DNA from: Apostichopus leukothele
Lineage: Eukaryota > Echinodermata > Holothuroidea > Aspidochirotida > Stichopodidae
Assembly (NCBI GenBank): GCA_010014835.2
Contig: JAAAKB020038371.1
Location: 1-23,489 of the forward strand
Length of the DNA stretch: 23,489 nucleotides
Direction of reading: 5' to 3'
Shown here: in pieces, positions 21,390 to 23,489 of the stretch
Layout: each line of letters starts with the position of its first letter
Numbering within the stretch: the first letter of the stretch is position 1
The notes under the pieces: model-generated
Databases searched by the model: none
What the model was told of the DNA's origin: nothing
The model's input: the letters and a program-made list of their open reading frames with translations, nothing else
Position numbers and translations under genes: made by a program

Positions 21390-21965
21390 GTGAGTGTACA
21401 TGTACATATTAGGATTAATCTTTTGCAGTTTTGAAGCATAAAGTTTCTATGTAAATGGAACTGTTACTTTTTCATATGAACAAAGTCTATGACAAAATGG
21501 AATTACCATTTTTAATGCAGGGTAAAATGGAATTCAAGATTTTTTGAAACAGAAAAACCCCTTTTTTGAAACATAAATCAGTGCCCCTATGACAGCCAGC
21601 ACCATGCACAAAGTTGCACTCAATGTTCTTAATAATTTCATTGAATTGTATAATTTTCAGTTTGCATTGATTACCTACTGAGGGATTGCACTTTGGTGCT
21701 CAGTTAAATCTGAAGGGAAATAGCTGTAAAAGTTTGAGCATCTGTTGGTGTAGTCTGATAACCAGTTGGGTTTGATGCTCAATGCAGTTACAAAAGGCCA
21801 GTTACAGTATCTGCTAAGCGTGCCAAGCGCTGGATCTTGGTTTGCATTCATGAACTCAAAGCTCAGCAGTTATGCCTCCTCACTAGTGCCCCCTTTGGCT
21901 AGGGGTGATAGTAGGCTATGGAATTCTCTGCCTGTTTTAATATTTTTTGATATTATTTTCTACAG
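21390..21965 (+). other. Intron after the recombinase exon
   Basis: A phase-1 intron from GTGAGT to TTTTCTACAG. No further exon or element is recognised. A 72-codon + strand frame overlapping its right end is out of frame with the flanking exons. The last 20 bases (GATATTATTTTCTACAG) recur before the next exon as part of a duplication. Confidence 0.75.
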
Positions 21966-22094
21966 GTGGTGCAGATCTGCCTGACACAGAAACACCTGCT
22001 GAGTTATCAACATCTGACAACACCTGTGAAGCACCTGCGGAATGGTCAACTTCAGACGATGACTGTGAAGCTAGTCAAAATGGACCACCTACTG
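21966..22094 (+). CDS. Acidic repeat exon A of the SET-recombinase gene
   Basis: A 129-bp exon, phase 1 in and phase 1 out, fits the donor at 21389 and stays open. It encodes GGADLPDTETPAELSTSDN and continues TCEAPAEWSTSDDDCEASQ. The product is acidic, Ser/Thr-rich and internally repetitive (STSDN.CEAPAE, STSDD.CEASQ), with no known domain. The acceptor is TTTTCTACAG and the donor is GTAAAG, which is slightly weak. It is duplicated as the next exon. Confidence 0.7.
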
Positions 22095-22921
22095 GTAAAG
22101 TGCCACCATCTATTACCTCATGCTGAAAGAGGGTGATAATTTTGGCCTGTGGTATTCCCTGCCTGTCAAAAGGGTCAATAAATGGGAGGACTAGAGGCAC
22201 TCTTTTATATCATGAACACAGTTTATGAGATAGATTTGCCTTCACACATTATCTAACCGACTCATTTGTCACTATATTATTGACAGCCCAAAGTCATTCT
22301 GGTCAAGTACAGGGGTATGTACTCTCTAAATGATCTGTTTCATTGGTCACACATGTTATCACAGATTTTGGAATGAGTTCATCCATATTGCCTGTTTTCT
22401 TACATGAAATAACAGTCATTAGAGGTTATAATCAGAGATCCAATTTGAAACAAGGAATGACAATGATTTGTGTTTCCCTGCCTGAGATATGGAAAAACTA
22501 AGGTTGGCACGCATGTAATACTAGAAAATGAACTGCCTTGAAAAAAGGAAGCAGTGTGCTTTGCTATTCCTTGGCAAATCATCTACTGTACTACAGGCAA
22601 CCTGCCCACAAAGTATGACACTAATCCCTGCCACCCTTTCTGAGTTTGCCAGATTGCAAGTACATTTTTCAACAATGACCCACAGTAGTTTGATTTAAAT
22701 CACCAATTTAAACTAATTTTAAGCACTTGATTTCTTTTTTAAATCACTGATCCAAATCAATTTATGATTCCTTGACTTCAGTTAAGGAATTTATATAGTC
22801 ATGTTGTATGTGTGTGTGTGTAACGCTTTGCTTGTAAACACAAGAGATTTGAGTGCATAGGTTCTTTTGACTTTGTCAAGGGATCATAAAAAGGCAAGGC
22901 CTTTGATATTATTTTCTACAG
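22095..22921 (+). other. Intron between the duplicated exons
   Basis: A phase-1 intron from GTAAAG to TTTTCTACAG. Its first 100 bases, with the GGCCTG...GGGGGACT-type repeat core at about 22148-22200, belong to the duplicated block. A TG microsatellite lies near 22807-22820. A possible 28-bp exon at 22287-22314 would break the frame and was not accepted. Confidence 0.65.
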
Positions 22922-23029
22922 GTGGTGCAGATCTGCCTGACACAACATCTGACAACACCTGTGAAGCACCTGCGGAGTCGTCAACTTCAGACAATGACTG
23001 TGAAGCTAGTCAAAGTCGACCATCTACTG
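22922..23029 (+). CDS. Acidic repeat exon B of the SET-recombinase gene
   Basis: A 108-bp exon, phase 1 in and phase 1 out. It encodes GGADLPDTTSDNTCEAPAE and continues SSTSDNDCEASQSRPSTG. It is a near copy of the exon at 21966-22094 with seven codons fewer. The acceptor is TTTTCTACAG and the donor is a strong GTAAGT at 23030. No stop codon or polyadenylation site is evident before the window ends, so further exons, perhaps more copies, likely follow to the right. Confidence 0.7.
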
Positions 23030-23489
23030 GTAAGTAGAATTGCCACCATTTATTACCTTGTCATGCTGAAAGAGGGTGATAGTTTTGGCCTGTAGTATTC
23101 CCCACCTGTCAGAAGAGGTGAATAATGGGGATGACTAGGAGCACTAATTCTTCATTTGGATATAAGAGGAAACACACAAGGGAATTTGCCGAATTTGGCG
23201 CAATAGTTCACTGGGACAGAATAATTCTGGTGGAAAGGAGAATATGATTCCTGGACCACGTTGTTTGTCAACAATAACACTAATAGAGCAAAAATGCTTA
23301 ACAAGAGAACCGTCTTACAGACTTTCCAACATTGAGGAAAATTTATGAGTGTGATCAGCGGCAGTGGGGGAGGGTCCCCTTTGGAAAAATTTTCGTATTT
23401 TTGACTGCCTACATGCAAAATGGTGCATTCTTTTTCAGTTTCTCTGAGTAATTTTATATTGAGAATTTCATCATCATATATATATTATT
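23030..23489. other. Start of the next intron, to the window end
   Basis: After the donor GTAAGT come about 110 bp of the duplicated block. The rest has no recognisable gene and ends in an ATATAT tract. An 88-codon minus-strand frame at 23152-23418 has no recognisable features. Confidence 0.6.

Larger units (their letters stand above)
21944..23145 (+). repeat. Duplicated exon block (two copies of about 250 bp, about 955 bp apart)
   Basis: Copy A spans about 21944-22200 and copy B about 22900-23145. Each includes the end of the preceding intron, the exon, the donor and about 100 bp of following intron (CATGCTGAAAGAGGGTGATA, then GGCCTG and the dispersed repeat core). The copies are highly similar. 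Exon B lacks 21 bp (seven codons) present in exon A, so the frame is kept. Phase-1 borders on both sides make the exon freely duplicable. Confidence 0.85.

Noticed and set aside
22287-22314. Possible 28-bp exon between the duplicated exons
   Set aside because: Acceptor- and donor-like sites exist, but the length would break the phase-1 to phase-1 chain.
1-23489. tRNA, rRNA and CRISPR features
   Set aside because: No tRNA B-box-like GGTTCGAATCC with matching cloverleaf, no rRNA-like blocks and no spaced identical repeats of the CRISPR kind were found.

Overview
The window reads as nuclear DNA of a marine invertebrate animal. It is AT-rich, has short exons with GT/AG borders separated by kilobase introns, and carries many simple repeats and small dispersed elements. 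The style of the repeats and the type of the KMT5A-like gene suggest an invertebrate deuterostome such as an echinoderm, but the sequence alone does not settle this. No bacterial, organellar, rRNA or tRNA features were seen. All recognisable genes lie on the + strand.

Layout. 1-4450: no recognisable gene, apart from a short CpG-rich block near 2020-2190. 4451-8973: two exons of a Trm9-family tRNA methyltransferase, closest to TRMT9B, separated by a 4.2 kb intron. That intron holds a 15-bp minisatellite, a 139-nt hairpin and one of two near-identical small palindromes. Earlier exons of this gene lie upstream of the window, and no later exons could be recognised. 8974-13781: mostly featureless, with a decayed higher-order tandem repeat near 12774-13020.

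13782-23029: the central locus. Three exons encode a compact KMT5A-like SET domain. The third exon runs into a 2.6 kb open frame that encodes a 70-residue tandem repeat, an acidic Ser/Asp region, two zinc-finger-like motifs and a tyrosine-recombinase (Crypton-like) domain. That frame ends in a splice donor, and two duplicated phase-1 acidic exons follow. The gene probably continues past the window. The SET frame ends at a UGA exactly where the downstream frame takes over in +1. The locus may therefore be a single protein carrying a one-base disruption, a recoded (+1 frameshift) message, or two overlapping cistrons (an ATG follows the UGA by 7 bases).

The introns of this locus hold a tandem duplication of about 540 bp. 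One copy is interrupted by a 657-bp TA-flanked inverted-repeat element, and the sister copy preserves the empty site. The SET-recombinase fusion, its frame change and its duplicated 3' exons are the most interesting features of the window.
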